From Przewalskia tangutica (taxonomy: Eukaryota > Streptophyta > Magnoliopsida > Solanales > Solanaceae): 64,000 nucleotides of DNA. Below the pieces are notes generated by a model. It ran no database searches. It was not told the DNA's origin and was given only the letters and a program-made list of their open reading frames with translations. The DNA is taken from assembly GCA_029844215.1 (NCBI GenBank), contig CM056736.1:57349562-57413561 (forward strand), in the 5' to 3' direction. This document shows positions 34,847 to 46,527 of the stretch, piece after piece. Every line of letters starts with the position of its first letter. Position 1 is the first letter of the stretch. Position numbers and translations under genes: made by a program.

Positions 34847-36700
34847 AATACTTGCACAACAAGGCTATCACGCAACATGGTCAAGTTACACACAACTCAA
34901 AGTACTTTCATTTTATGCCAAAAACCAGGTTTTAACCTAAAGTACTACATACGTTAAATCCCTTTAAAAGATCCATTCCTTTTACCAAAGTCACACGATA
35001 CGTAGTATAGAGTGACCCACATTTATATACCAACCCACATTCTTTTTAAAGTCAAGTAACAACATCCTTTTCCTAAAGTTCGGTTTGCCTAGTTTGATTA
35101 CTCAAGTTCCATTTTGAGAGATTTCATAGTTCAAAGTCTTAATCACGTAATTCCTTTTTAGAACAATTGAGTAATATAAGTCTTATGTGTGAGTAGGTTA
35201 TTCATAACAATCTTATTAAAGCAGCCATGATCTAGGAAGTGTAATATCATTTTGTCTCATCTTAGCTTCTATGCAGATGGAGGTTTCTACTGGTTTTAAT
35301 AATACAATTCATTAGTCAGTACATTTCCTTTATTAACGCTGCAGTGGTTTGTTCGATACTTGTTCTCATTTCCGAAATCCATATAACATTCTTAAGCCGT
35401 TATACCTAACTTCCCATAAAGCTAGTATAACTCTTAAGTTTTCAAAAACCAAGTATTACTCTTCTATCAAAATGATTCATAAATCTTTTGAAATACTTCA
35501 TGTTCTTTATTATCACACATCAAGCCAGTTATAGTTCAAATCAGTTACCTTTTAAAAACCACAAAGCATTTTCTTACCTACATAAAGCTGTTATAACCAA
35601 CTTCCCATAAAGCCGTTATAACACTTTATGTTTTAGACCAATCAAATACATTTAACACATGTACGTCTACCGTACTACATAGTTATACACATATCATGCT
35701 AGAAGAGATAGGAAGAGGGAACACATACCTCGCGACGAGTATCGACTAATAGCAAAATGCTCCAAGTACTTCAAACCGTCGGCTACTCCTTAAGCCAAGT
35801 AGATCGCGCCACACGTAGTACTTCAACCTATAAAGGCCACAAGGCGCCTATTAACATCTAGATCTCAACGTAGAATATTCTACAGAAAATTCGGCAGCAC
35901 CTCCCCCCCCCCCCCGCAACAGCGTAAATCTCCTCCTCTATCGAGGCCGGCTACCAAGCCAACCAGGGGGGGGGGTTTACACGTCTAACCGGACGTGTAC
36001 GATTCTACTTCACAGTAAAGCTACACAAGTCTACTGTAATACAGTCCTATGTAATTACAGTTCAGTTCTCTTCTTTATTATTCAGGCTTAAGTCAAAAGA
36101 CATTGCCGCAAAATTATGATCAGTTCTATATATAGTATACTTCAACTATATATTCCTACAACATGTAATTTCCAATTACAATAAGGGGACAAGTTTAGTT
36201 ACCTCGATAAGCCCAAAATTATCCAAGTTTAAAGTCGATCCTGAGCAAGGTTTAGCTCCTACTCCGTGCGCTCCAATCCGCTCCAAGAAACCCTTAGAAG
36301 TTCTACGCAACTTCTACTTATAACTTCAACTACGGGTGAAGATTTTCCTTAGGGTTTCGTTTAGTGGCTAAAGGGAAGTATGATAGTATTTTTCCGGGCT
36401 TTTCGTATAAAGGGTACTGTGGAAAGTACTACAAGGTATTTGGGCTAAAGTATTTAGGCATAACAACAATACTTGGAGAGTATTTCTTTACCAAGGGGGG
36501 GTAGTATTTCGACTAGCACAACTAGGCTAGGGGGAGGGGGTTCTCGGCTAGAACCACTAGGCAAGGGGGGTTCGGCCGAGGGCCTTCAAGAGGGGGGGGA
36601 GAGGGGTGGTGTTTGGACGAGAACAAGCAAGAGGGAGAGGGAGGGATTTTTCAAGACTTAGGAACATTTGTGGATGAAGAAAACCTTCAAGCAAGGGGAG

Positions 36701-36708
36701 TATTTATA
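36701..36708 (-). promoter_or_regulatory. TATA box, F 5' LTR
   Basis: TATTTATA, the reverse of TATAAATA, in the same context as 31173-31180. It would drive the F transcript. Confidence 0.7.
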
Positions 36709-37129
36709 GGCTAACCAAAGGCCAACCAATGGCCAAGATGAAGCCAAGTGCATAGCAAGTGTAAGGCCAAGATTTAGCCATGTGCAACCTTATCCATCTA
36801 CACAAAATATCCTACCTAACCCTTGACCAAAATTTCAACACAAAAAACGTGCAAGGCAAGCCCATTTTGCCGTCCAAACATGCCACTTGAGGGTGACACT
36901 TTTCACCCTCTCGTTGGTCCAAAATATTCTGTCTCTCGGAAAAATCCGCAAAAATTATTAATGACATAGCCGGAATTTTCCCTTCGCAAGTTTAGAAAAA
37001 TGTTTCGTCGGAAAACGACTCTTTTCGATAGGTGTGCACAATTTCGTCCATAGTGCCTAACTTTAAGGCTAAACTTTTATACGTACGCCCTCACGTACAT
37101 ACTCTGGAAATACGGGGTATAACACCAAG

Positions 37130-37404
37130 GTTTCAGGTTTTTGGGGGAACAGGGATGTTAGTCAGATGGGACCACCCCTACCTCGTTGTGGTCGTTGTGG
37201 TAGACTCCATGATAGGGAGTGTCGTGCTAGTATGGGAGTTTGTTTTACATGCGGCCAGCAGGGCCATTTTGCGAGAAATTGTCCAACCAGAGGTAGCGCG
37301 GACGTAGAGACTCAGCCTTCGGGATCAGTGATTGGTTCATCTCCTTCTTTTGTGCGCCGTGCAGGGAAGGAACGTGATTAGAACAACAAAAGGGAAAGTG
37401 AAGC
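37130..37404 (+). pseudogene. gag of element E, second copy, right part
   Basis: Continues the duplicated gag segment after F: an open stretch with the zinc knuckle CFTCGQQGHFARNC (about 37235-37280), ending GKERD-stop at 37381. It is the terminal copy that joins the 3' internal region. The stop just after the knuckle agrees with G and I. Confidence 0.88.
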
Positions 37405-38118
37405 AATAGTTACAGGTATATTCTTAACCCTCTAGAGACTAGTATGCATAATGTTATGGTGATGTGTTAAGTGCTATGTTCGGATAGCTTTGTGTTAAAA
37501 ATGTGATTTAGAAGCCTGGTTAGTGAAAAGGGTAAGTCTGGGGATGAGAAAATTTTGAACCTTAGAAATTATAACAATTGAAACCTAGATGTAAGGCCGT
37601 CTTGGGTAAAAGATTTACGGTTGGTCTTTGTCGAAGTACTTGGTATGCGTGAAATACATTGTGGGATAATTCCATAGGTAGTGTGAGATGGAAGTGGTAG
37701 CCTTCATGACGTGGATTAGTAAGATGACCAAGTTTGGAGGTAGTGACTCCAAGGTTGGGGAAACTGAAGCGGCGACTGAATTGTGGTATGTATAATAGAA
37801 AGAGTTCAGGTGTACGAGGAGGGTACGACGAGTAAGGAGAGAAGTGAACGTGTGTTAAGAGAATGGAAGCGATCTTTTTGTGAAGTAAGGATATGAGGAG
37901 AGTATCCTTTAGACCAGGCGTGGAGAAAATAGTGATGTTATGCACGTTGGGGGTGATTTCCTCGTTGGCATGGATTGGAGTTTTGCACATGGGTTGTATT
38001 ATGGCCATGGGAGGCATAATTGATTTTGTGGATATAGAGTAGTGAAGACTATACCGGCGCATGCGTTTTGGAGACTTAGGAGGAACATTCGGGATGAATG
38101 TTTCTAAGGGGGGGAGAA
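37405..38118 (+). mobile_element. 3' internal region and purine tract of element E
   Basis: Noncoding and homologous to A and B. It ends with the inverted repeat (38083-38104, one mismatch) and AAGGGGGGGAGAA (38106-38118). The 238-codon antisense open frame at 37562-38278 crosses into the LTR and is not a gene. Confidence 0.82.
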
Positions 38119-38719
38119 TGTTACACCCCGTAAATTCAAGAAGATAAGATAAGTTGACAAACATGTGTTGGACGGATTTTGAGTCTACCTTGGAGTGTTG
38201 CACCCCAGTTGTTAAGAATTGATAGGTGTTTAAAAAGCCTAGTGTGTAGTCCGTTAAATCTAGTCCCCAACGCAACAAACCGCTCGTCGATAGGACATCA
38301 GAGTCGAAAGTTATGGAAGTTACAAGTCTTGTGATCGAGCGAATCGATGTTTCGGTTCAGTCCTGGCGGCCATGGCCGGTTGTACTGGGGGTTCGCTGAG
38401 GTTGCAGCGCCGCGGCGCCGGAATGCAGGGCCGCGGCGCCGGAATGCAGGTAATTATTCTCTGAAGTGGAAGCGCCGCGGCGCCAAGGCGGGATTTTTCT
38501 GCGGTAAAGGGCGAAAAACAGGGGATATTTTGATAAAAAGCCTATGGGAGGGTGACAAGTGTCCCTCCCATCCTTTTGACCAGAAAAGGGTCCTATTTTA
38601 GGGCCAAGTCTTGGAAGACTTGGCCATTTCATCTTGGAAACCCTCCTAAGAACTCCTCTCCCTTTCTCTCTAGTTTGTGAAGAAAACCTAGCCTAAGGGG
38701 AAAATTGTTGGAGCGGCGG
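38119..38719 (+). mobile_element. Element E 3' LTR, first 601 bp, cut by the G/I tandem
   Basis: Same start as 23534. It stops at GGAGCGGCGG, where the 5' LTR continues CAAGAAGGC. The remainder must lie beyond the window. The target bases next to the insertion are ggcgg (38715-38719). Confidence 0.93.
38406..38485 (+). repeat. GC-rich 21-22-bp repeat in E 3' LTR
   Basis: CCGCGGCGCCGGAATGCAGG occurs twice, and a third partial CGCCGCGGCGCC lies at about 38472. The matching part of the 5' LTR (23830-23925) is garbled and shorter. Confidence 0.75.
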
Positions 38720-39344
38720 TGTCACGACCCGACCTCGGGCCCGCGATTGGTGCCTTACCCCGGGCACCCTAGTGATACAACATCAGAGAAAATCAGTGGA
38801 AATAAAACTCATAAAGACAAACAGTGAAATAAGAAGACAGGCTAACCAAAACGGTTACCTTTCTGTATATATATAAAAAAAAACTTGAACAGTTACATCC
38901 CTTTTACAAACCTCGCCACAACAAGATTACTGAGACTTTAAGAATGTAATCAAGAACTATGACGGACGGGGCCCGCCATACCCTCAGATGTACAAGTACC
39001 TACAATGACAGGGGACTATACCAAAAGATAAGCCTCCGAAGAAACGGAGCTTCCCAAACGCTGAACTGCGATCCTATGAGCGAGGATCAACAACTGATGT
39101 ACCCCTACCTGCGGCATGAACGCAGCCCCCCGAAGGAGGTCAGTACAACAGGTACCAAGTATGTGAAACTGAAAATACGGTAATAGAATCATAGCAATCT
39201 ATGTATATAAAACAGGAGACATGTATGATAACCAAACTACGATATACAATATGTAAGCCGTCATGTCAAATCAGGGACTCACGCCCTCAAAGTCATCACT
39301 CAAATATAACTATGGGTCTCACGCCCACAACATCAATCATGCCC

Positions 39345-39770
39345 GCGTCATGGCCGCATGCCCCCGGAATTCTCCATCGGTGTAGACATGTCCAGGATGC
39401 AATAATAACAATATACCGGGTAATCAACCCTGCCGCATGGCCACATGCCCCCGGAATTCTTCATCGGTGCAGACATGTCCATGTAGCCACAATAACAATA
39501 TACCGGGTGATTAACCCTCCGCATGGCCGCATGCCCCCGGAATTCTTCATCGGTGCAGACATGTCCATGTAACCACAATAACAATATACCGGGTGATTAA
39601 CCCTCCGCATGGCCGCATGCCCCCGGAATTCTTCATCGGTGCAGACATGTCCATGTAACCACAATAACAATATACCGGGTGATTAACCCTCCGCATGGCC
39701 GCATGCCCCCGGAATTCTTCATCGGTGCAGACATGTCCATGTAACCACAATAACCATATACCGGCCCTCC
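39345..39770 (-). repeat. 86-bp tandem array, LTR1
   Basis: About five units with CCGCATGGCCGCATGCCCCC, GGAATTCTTCATCGGTGCAG, ACATGTCCATGTAACCAC and ATATACCGGGTGATTAACCC. CCCTCC occurs at 39515, 39601 and 39687, 86 bp apart. The open frames across it on both strands are repeat by-products. Confidence 0.95.
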
Positions 39771-41219
39771 ATCGAGAGACGCGGTAGCATAAGAATACAA
39801 CTTTTACACAACAAGGCTATCACAAGCAAATTACCATACTTTTAGACTCTCATTTTATGCCAAAATCCGGGTTTTAACCCTAAGTACTACATACTTCGAC
39901 TCTCTTAAAAAGATCCATTTCTTTCACAAAAACCTTTTAAAATATCCTGATACTGACACTCGTAGTATCCAAAATAGAGTAACTATTATTTTAAGTAAAC
40001 CAGATCACTTCTCCTTTTAAAGTCAAGTTACCATTTTTAATCCGATAATAGAACCATTCTTTCAAAAAGACCTTTAAAAAATCAAGTACTCTATACTTTT
40101 TAAACCAAGTGCTTTCCTTTTAAAAACAATACCAAGTATACCTTTAAAACCCAAATAACTTACTCTTTTCAAAACCAGTAACCTATACTTAAATCAAGTT
40201 ACTTCTCCTTTTCCGAAACCAAATCGTTTGTAAGTAGAATCTCTTATCTTTCAAAATCAAGTCTCTTGTTTTAATTTCATAAAGTCGTTATAACTAACTT
40301 CCCATAAAGCTATTATAACACTTTATGTTTTTAATAAACCAAATTCATTTCACACACGTACGTCTACCGTACTATATAGTTTACAATAATCATGCTCAAG
40401 AGAGTATAGGAAGAATCACATACATCTTCGGCTTAATCCACAAGCCAAGTCGAGTATGCCGCGCGTAGAAGATCCACTTATAATAACCACAATACATCTA
40501 TCAACTTCTAGTTCTCTTCGTAGAATATTCTAAATACAAGATTCCTTATTCTACAGAAAATTCGGCAGCGCCTCCCCCCCGTAACCACATAAATCTCCTC
40601 CTCTACTCAGGCCCACTACCAGGCCAACAACTCCCAGAGGATTACACGTCTAACCGGACGTGTTCAATTCTACTTCACAGATATACTACACAAGTCTACT
40701 GTAAATACAGTCCAATGTAAATACAGTTCAATCCTTTTCAATATTCATTCTACATATAGTATACTCAACTATACATTACTACAACATGTAATATCCAATT
40801 ACAATAGTGGGACATAGATCATTACCTCGATAAGCCCAAAATTATCCAAGTTATAAGTCGATCCTGAGCAACGTTTAGCTCCAATTCCTTACGCTCCAAT
40901 CCGCTCCAAGCAACCCTTAGAAGTTTCTAAACAACTTCTCTTATCACTACAACTCCAAAAAGTGAAGAACACTAGGCTATAAATATGGCAACTCTCGGCC
41001 AAGGGGTAATTTAGGGGCTAGAGGTGTGAAATCTTTTCTAACTTTTGGTTAATAATCTTCCTAATACACTAAGGAAGAACACTTAAGAGTTTAGGAATTT
41101 TTGGACAAAGTTTGGTTAAGGGAGAGGGCTAATTGCCGAGAACAACAAGGAGAGGGGAGGGAGTATTTCAAGACTTGGAATTTCTCAAGTGTGGATGAAG
41201 AAGTCTTGCATTAAGGGGG

Positions 41220-41227
41220 TATTTATA
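41220..41227 (-). promoter_or_regulatory. TATA box, LTR1
   Basis: TATTTATA in GGGGGTATTTATAGGCC, which is TATAAATA on the minus strand. Confidence 0.7.
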
Positions 41228-41752
41228 GGCCAATCAATGGCCAAGATCAAAGCAAGTGTGTGGTCTAGATTTGGCCATGTGTGTGGGGGTCCCACTTATC
41301 TATCTACTACACAAAATATCTTCAAGACTTTGACCAAATGTTTTACTCCTTTTTCATGAAAAAAACGTGCCACTCCTTGCCCACAATTTCGTCCAACCTT
41401 GCCACCTAGGGGTGACACATGTCGCCCTCCTATTGGTCCAAAATATTTCATCTTCCGAAAAAATCCGTAATGCCCAAAAATCCGAAAATAAAGTGGGCCC
41501 CACAAACCGTAAATTCCTCCCGTGGGCCCCACGTGACCAATCCCGGAAAATATAACTCCATAATTCTTAAATATTCCAAAAAGTCCGAATGTCAAATCTG
41601 GGAATCCAATTCCCATTAACGAACCTTTTTCCTTCACAAAATCCGGAAACTTTTCCGTCAAAAAAAATCACATCTTTCTTCCTTTCAAATTAAATGTCGT
41701 ATTCTTGTACGTACGTCCTCACATACATACCCTGGAACTACGGGGTATAACA

Positions 41753-42134
41753 TTTTTCCCCCTTAGAAACATTCGTCCCGAATGTTCCTTCTAAGTCTCT
41801 CATCACACAAGCACCGGTATAGTCTTCACTACTATACTTACAAAACCAATTATGCCACACTTGGCCATAATACCACATACGCGCAAAAACTCATATCCAA
41901 GCCAACGAAGAATCACCTCTAATCGTATAACAATACCCTTAGCTCCACCTATGGTCCAAAGGATACTTTCTTCACACAAGAAATGATCACTTCTATTCTC
42001 ATAACACATGCTCGCTTCTTCCCTTACTCGTCGTACCATTCTCGTACACTCGAACTCTTCCTAATATACTTGCCACATTTCTGTCATTGCTTCAGTTTCC
42101 ACAATCTCGGGGTTACTATCTCCAACTTGGTCAT
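41753..42134 (-). mobile_element. Purine tract and 3' noncoding part of internal region G
   Basis: ATTTTTCCCCCTT at 41753-41765 is the purine tract on the minus strand. The inverted repeat is at 41766-41787. Noncoding sequence follows, as in F. Confidence 0.8.
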
Positions 42135-42684
42135 CATTAACTGGGAACACTCTGGAGGGATCTCCGATACTCTTCCGAAACATAGCAACATGGAATACCG
42201 GACGTACTGCCTCCTAAGTCGGACGGCAGTGCTAACTTATAGGCAACCTGGCCTACTCTTCAAACGATCTGAAAATGCCCAAAGTACCTCGGGCTAAGTT
42301 TCCCCTGCTTTCCACATCTCGTCACACCCCTCCGGGGTGGTACCTTCAAGAAGACCCACCGTCAACCTGAACTCCAAGTGTCGACGCCGATTACCCGCAC
42401 GACTTCTGTTGACTCTGAGCTGCTAAAAACCTCTTCTGGATAAGCTTCACCTTACCCACATCCTGCTGAATCAAGTATGGACCAATTATCTGAACCTTGC
42501 CAACCTCGAACCAATCGACCGACAACCTGCACTTCCGCCCATACAAGGCTTCATAAGGCGACATCCGAATACTGAAATGGTAGATATTATAATACTCACT
42601 CAACAAGAGGCAAATAATCCTCACAGCTCCCCCTGAAATCAAAACACCGGCCCGTAACCTATCCTCAAATTCCTTCAAGGCCAT
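42135..42684 (-). pseudogene. Integrase C-terminal remnant of G
   Basis: Minus-strand translation gives MSPYEALYGRKCR and WFEVGKVQIIGP with VKLIQKRFLAAQSQQKS, the well-known end of the Ty3/gypsy integrase core. Further on come pieces corresponding to KGVMRFGKKGKLSPRY and RIGQVAYKLALPSDL and an IGDPSRVFPVN-like end. There is no catalytic D,D,E part, no protease and no reverse transcriptase. It is a relic of an autonomous ancestor with internal frameshifts. Near-identical copies lie at 57801-58352 and, more decayed, at 48155-48600. Confidence 0.88.
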
Positions 42685-42796
42685 TCCTGGCCTTCACGAT
42701 CTGGTTCCGGTCGACCACATTCCACGAACTCATACGATGGTTACCTATACTTGGGCCTAGCACCCTCGTGACCCTACCACCTGGCGGGAACACCTC
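42685..42796 (-). mobile_element. Internal region G between integrase remnant and element H
   Basis: Noncoding, homologous to 58353-58462. The last five bases, acctc (42792-42796), are the target of H. Confidence 0.8.
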
Positions 42797-43225
42797 TGTT
42801 ATACCCCGTATTTCCAGAGTATGTACGTAAGGACGTACGTAGAAGGTTTGGACTTTAAAGTGGCTTGGCCGAATTTTTTTTGTGCACAACACCCGGTTAG
42901 AGTCGTTTTTCGACGAAACGTTTCCACAGCTTTTGTAGAGAAAATTCCGGCTATGTCATTTATTATTTTTGCGGATTTTTCCGAGAGACGAAACATTTTG
43001 GACCAACGGGAGGGTGACATGTGTCACCCTCACATTGGAAGGAAGTGGACGGCCAAGGGGAATTGTTTGACACGTTTTTTGTGCAAAAATTGTGGTCAAG
43101 GGTTAGGTAGGATATTTTGTGTAGTTGATGAGCAAGTGGGACCCACAAACACATGGCTTCATCTTGGCCCTACACTTGCTATGCACTTGGCATGATCTTG
43201 GCCATTGGTTGGCCATTTCTTCACC

Positions 43226-43233
43226 TATAAATA
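43226..43233 (+). promoter_or_regulatory. TATA box, H 5' LTR
   Basis: TATAAATA followed by CCCCTCTAACTTGATG. Confidence 0.72.
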
Positions 43234-44570
43234 CCCCTCTAACTTGATGAACTTCTTCATCCTAAATTTGTTCTAAGTGTTAAAAATCCTCCCCCCCTCT
43301 TAGTGTGAGCTTTTCGTCTCTCTCTCCCCCCTCCTAGTTGTGCTTGGCCGAGAGTCTCTCCTTCCCCCCTTTGTGGTGCCCTAGCCGAGGGGTACCCCCT
43401 CCCCCCCTAGCCTAGTTGTTTTCGTATAATACCCCTTTTTGTGGTATAGAAATACTCTCCTAGTATTGCTATAATGCCCAAATACCTTGGCCCAAATACC
43501 TTATAGTATTCCCAAGGTTACACTTATACAAAAGCCCAGAAAATACTATTATACTTTCCTTTAGCCACTAAACGAAACCCTAAGGAAATCTTCATTGTTG
43601 GTTGAAGTTTTGGAGTAAGTTAGTTAGAACTTCTAAGGGTTTCTTGGAGGCGGGTTGGAGCGCACGAGTAGGAGCTAAACCTTGCTCGGGATCGACATTT
43701 AAACTTGGATAATTTTGGGCTTATCGAGGTAAACACTCATCGTTCTTCTATTGTAATTGGAAATTACATGTTGTTAGAATATATAGTTGAAGTATACTAT
43801 ATATGGTAATCAACGTAGTTTATTGGCAATGTCTTTTGACTTAAGCACAAGAATAAAGAATCGAATCAATCGTAATTACATAGGATTGTATTACATGAGA
43901 CTTGTAGTATTCGTGGAGTAGAATTGTACACGTCCGGTTAGACGTGTAAACCCCCCCCCCCCTGGTTGGCTTGGTAGCCGGCCTCGATAGAGGAGGAGAT
44001 TTACGCTGTGGCGGGGGGGGAGGTGCTGCCGAATTTTCTATAGAATGTTCTACGAAGAGATCTAAATGTTAATAAGCGCCTTGTGGCCTTATAGGTTGAA
44101 GTACTATGTGTGGCGCCATCTACTTGGCTTAAGGAGTAGACGCGGTTGGAAGTACTGAGCATTTTGCTTATAGTCGATAATCGTCGCGAGGTATGTGAAC
44201 CTCTTCCTATCTCTTCTAGCATGATATGTGTATAACTATGCGACGGTAGACGCATACGTGTTAAATGTATTTGATTGGTTTGAAACATATAGTGTTATAA
44301 CGGCTTTATGGGAAGTTGGTTATAACAGCTTTATGTAGGTAAGAAAATACTTTGTGGTTTTTAAAAGGTAACTGATTTGAACTATAACTGGCTTATTATG
44401 TGATAATAAGGAACTTGAAGTATTTCAAAAGATTTTTGGAATCATTTTGGAAGAAAGAGTAATACTTGGTTTTGAAAACTTAAGAGTTATACTAGCTTTA
44501 TGGGAAGTTAGGTATAACGGCTTAAGAATGTTTTCTTGATTTGAAATCGAATGTGTATCGACAAACCATC

Positions 44571-44708
44571 GCGGCGTTAATAAAAGGAAATGTTTTGTGA
44601 TTAATTATTATTAAAACCAGAGAAACTTCCATCTGCATGTAGAAGCTAAGATGAGACAAAATGATATTTCCTAGATCATGGCTGCTGTAATAAGATTGTT
44701 ATAAACAA
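44571..44708 (+). promoter_or_regulatory. Conserved block with AATAAA, H 5' LTR
   Basis: AATAAA at 44579-44584. The block is slightly shortened (GATATTTCCTAGATCATGG). Confidence 0.57.
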
Positions 44709-45169
44709 GAATATCCTACTCACATATAAGGCTTATGTTTCTCAGATGGTTTTAAAAGAGAATTATATTCTTAAATGAATAAGGCTATGAACTACGAAAC
44801 CTTTCTAAAATAAGAAACGTGAACATTTGAAATTAGGCAAACTTGGACGTTTGGAAAATAATGTTGTTACTTGATTTTACCAAGGTAAGTGTTTTGATTT
44901 ACTTCAAAAGATAATCACTCTATTTTCATATACTACGTATTGTGTGGTTTTTGTGAAAGTAACGTATCTTTTAAAGAGTTAATGTATGAAGTACTTTGGG
45001 GATAAAAACCCGATCTTGTTAATCATATAGTAGAAAGTACCTTGTGTATATAACTTGATTGTGTTGGTTTGTGATAGCCTTGTAATACTTTCTTGTTGAT
45101 TTGTTAAGTAAACATGCTAGGATGCTACGTGTGTTAGTATCTTGTGATGGTTGTGTAAAGGGGTTTTCC

Positions 45170-45530
45170 CCTCGACTGCGCTTAAAGTTGTTTGACTCTC
45201 AGCCGTTATGTTGGTATTGTACCACTCACCTTGACTTGTTTCCGGAGGTTAAAGTCGCCTCCGATGCGGGTAGACTCGAGGTGATGCAGGACCGTGATTC
45301 GAGAATACCTCATGCGGGTCCAGGGATCCATGCGGAACTACGGAGTTCCAGTTAGTTTGCGCCCTTGTGGTCATGCGGTCTTTGTGGCCATGCGGATCGC
45401 GAGTCAAGGGCGATGCCGGGAGTAGCTACCGATGCGAGGAATACCTCGTGGGCCTATGAGGTTGGCCTATCGCGAGTCGCGAGAGTTCCAGGGCTAGACG
45501 CGCACATTTGATACTGCGGGCGAGTGACCA
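45170..45530 (+). repeat. Degenerate CATGCGG-rich repeat region, H 5' LTR
   Basis: CATGCGG and GAATACCTC motifs recur irregularly, with CCATGCGGAACTACGGAGTT and GTCATGCGGTC. The region occupies the variable slot and matches, on the other strand, 59925-60180 of J and, less well, 1985-2090 of D. Confidence 0.65.
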
Positions 45531-46326
45531 GCTTTGATCATGTGACGGTCTAGACAGATATCATGAGACATTTTATGACCCTGTTAGTACTATGGGTGTT
45601 AGTAGTCGGTTATGCCTTCGTACTTACCCTGTACTGTTTTATTAGGACACAGGTGGGACCTGGTGTTCATGTGTATTTCTTGGTGCTTTTATATCATAAA
45701 CTGCCGGCAGTGAGGAAGGTATTCCACGGGCATGATTGATGTTATGGGCGTGAGACCCATAGTTACATTTGAGTGATGACTTTGAGGGCGTGAGTCCCTG
45801 ACTTGACATGACTGCCTATTTATTGTGAAATGTAGTTTGGTTATCATACATGTCTCCTGCTTATAGACTATTATGATTTCATTTACGTGATTTTCCGCCA
45901 CATACTTGGTACATGTTATCTTGACTCTCGAGGCTGCGTTCATGCCGCAGTAAAGGTACACGATCGTTGATCCTCGCTCTTAGGGTCACGATTGCGTTGG
46001 GAAAGCTCCGTTTCTCCGGAGGCTTATCTTGGTATAGTCCCCTGTTGTTGTAGGTGCTTACATTCAGGGGTATGACGGGGCCCTGTCCCGTCGTTGTTGT
46101 CATTCGTAGAGGTCTGTAGTACTGTTGTGGGCAGGGTTGTAAAAAGGATTAAACTGTTCATTTTGAAAGAGTTGTTATTTATATATATGCCGAAAGGCAA
46201 TTTTTCTTCAGATAAACATGTGTCTTCTTTACATTGTATCATGTATTGTTTTATATTCCGATTACTCGATGTTGTATCATGGGGTGCGGGGTAAGGCACG
46301 ATCCACGGGCCGGTTGGGTCTTGACA

Positions 46327-46527
46327 AAGTGGTATCGAGCGATTAATCCTCGGAAAGTGTCTACGCCGTATCGATGAAGTCTTGATTATCGGTGTGTTGT
46401 GCACCACACCAATAATCAGGAGGCTATAGGATATTTAGGATTGGTTTCTATTCTTCTCACTCTGAGATCGTGCCTTAGAGCTGTGTTGAAAATTGGACCC
46501 TCTAACGTATTTCTTTCCCTTACCGTT
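46327..46527 (+). mobile_element. PBS and leader of element H
   Basis: The PBS at 46330-46340 is TGGTATCGAGC (one A missing). The stem-loop at 46384-46417 has GTGCAC at 46399-46404. Its lower arm CACACC pairs fully with GGTGTG. Confidence 0.86.

Larger units (their letters stand above)
28433..37124 (-). mobile_element. Element F, complete gag-only LTR retrotransposon
   Basis: Bounded by the TSD ccaag (28428-28432 and 37125-37129). The 3' LTR is 28433-31593 (3161 bp) and the 5' LTR is 33955-37124 (3170 bp). The internal region is 2361 bp, with purine tract, noncoding 3' part, decayed gag, leader and PBS in minus-strand order. There is no pol, and the integrase remnant of G, H and I is absent. 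It is the most complete undisrupted element in the window. Confidence 0.95.
33955..37124 (-). mobile_element. Element F 5' LTR
   Basis: 3170 bp and closely matches the 3' LTR. It has the 41-43-bp array at 34610-34846, the AATAAA block at 35205-35344 (signal 35329-35334) and a TATA box at 36701-36708. A C-run of more than ten bases (about 35907-35922) is absent from the other LTR. Confidence 0.95.
38720..41752 (-). mobile_element. LTR1 of the G/I tandem (type 1 U3)
   Basis: 3033 bp, TGTCACGACCC to GGGGTATAACA. It has the 86-bp array (39345-39770) and a TATA box (41220-41227). It lacks the CCATCTGCATAGAAGC block seen in most other LTRs. It is the 3' LTR of G. Confidence 0.94.
42797..46326 (+). 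mobile_element. Element H 5' LTR (type 2 U3)
   Basis: TGTTATACCCCGTATTTCCAG start. It has a TATA box (43226-43233), the AATAAA block (44571-44708, signal 44579-44584) and a degenerate array region (45170-45530). It ends TTGACA beside the PBS. Confidence 0.95.

Noticed and set aside
37562..38278. A 238-codon open frame on the minus strand
   Set aside because: It runs antisense through the 3' internal region of E into its LTR, shows no domain, and homologous places in A, B and F are not open.
39348..39750. Repeated 67-78-codon frames MLLWLHGHVCTDEE and similar
   Set aside because: They come from the 86-bp repeat being open in several frames, without start context or domain.
39343..39770. Possible CRISPR-like array (also 55018-55447 and 63455-63880)
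   Set aside because: Units are 86 bp and repeat in full without unique spacers; they lie in LTRs of plant elements, so this is a minisatellite.
41296..41661. A 121-codon frame KGSLMGIGFPDL.. and its copies at 56965-57303 and 149-361
   Set aside because: It lies in the U3 of type 1 LTRs, upstream of the TATA box; conserved only because the DNA is repeated.
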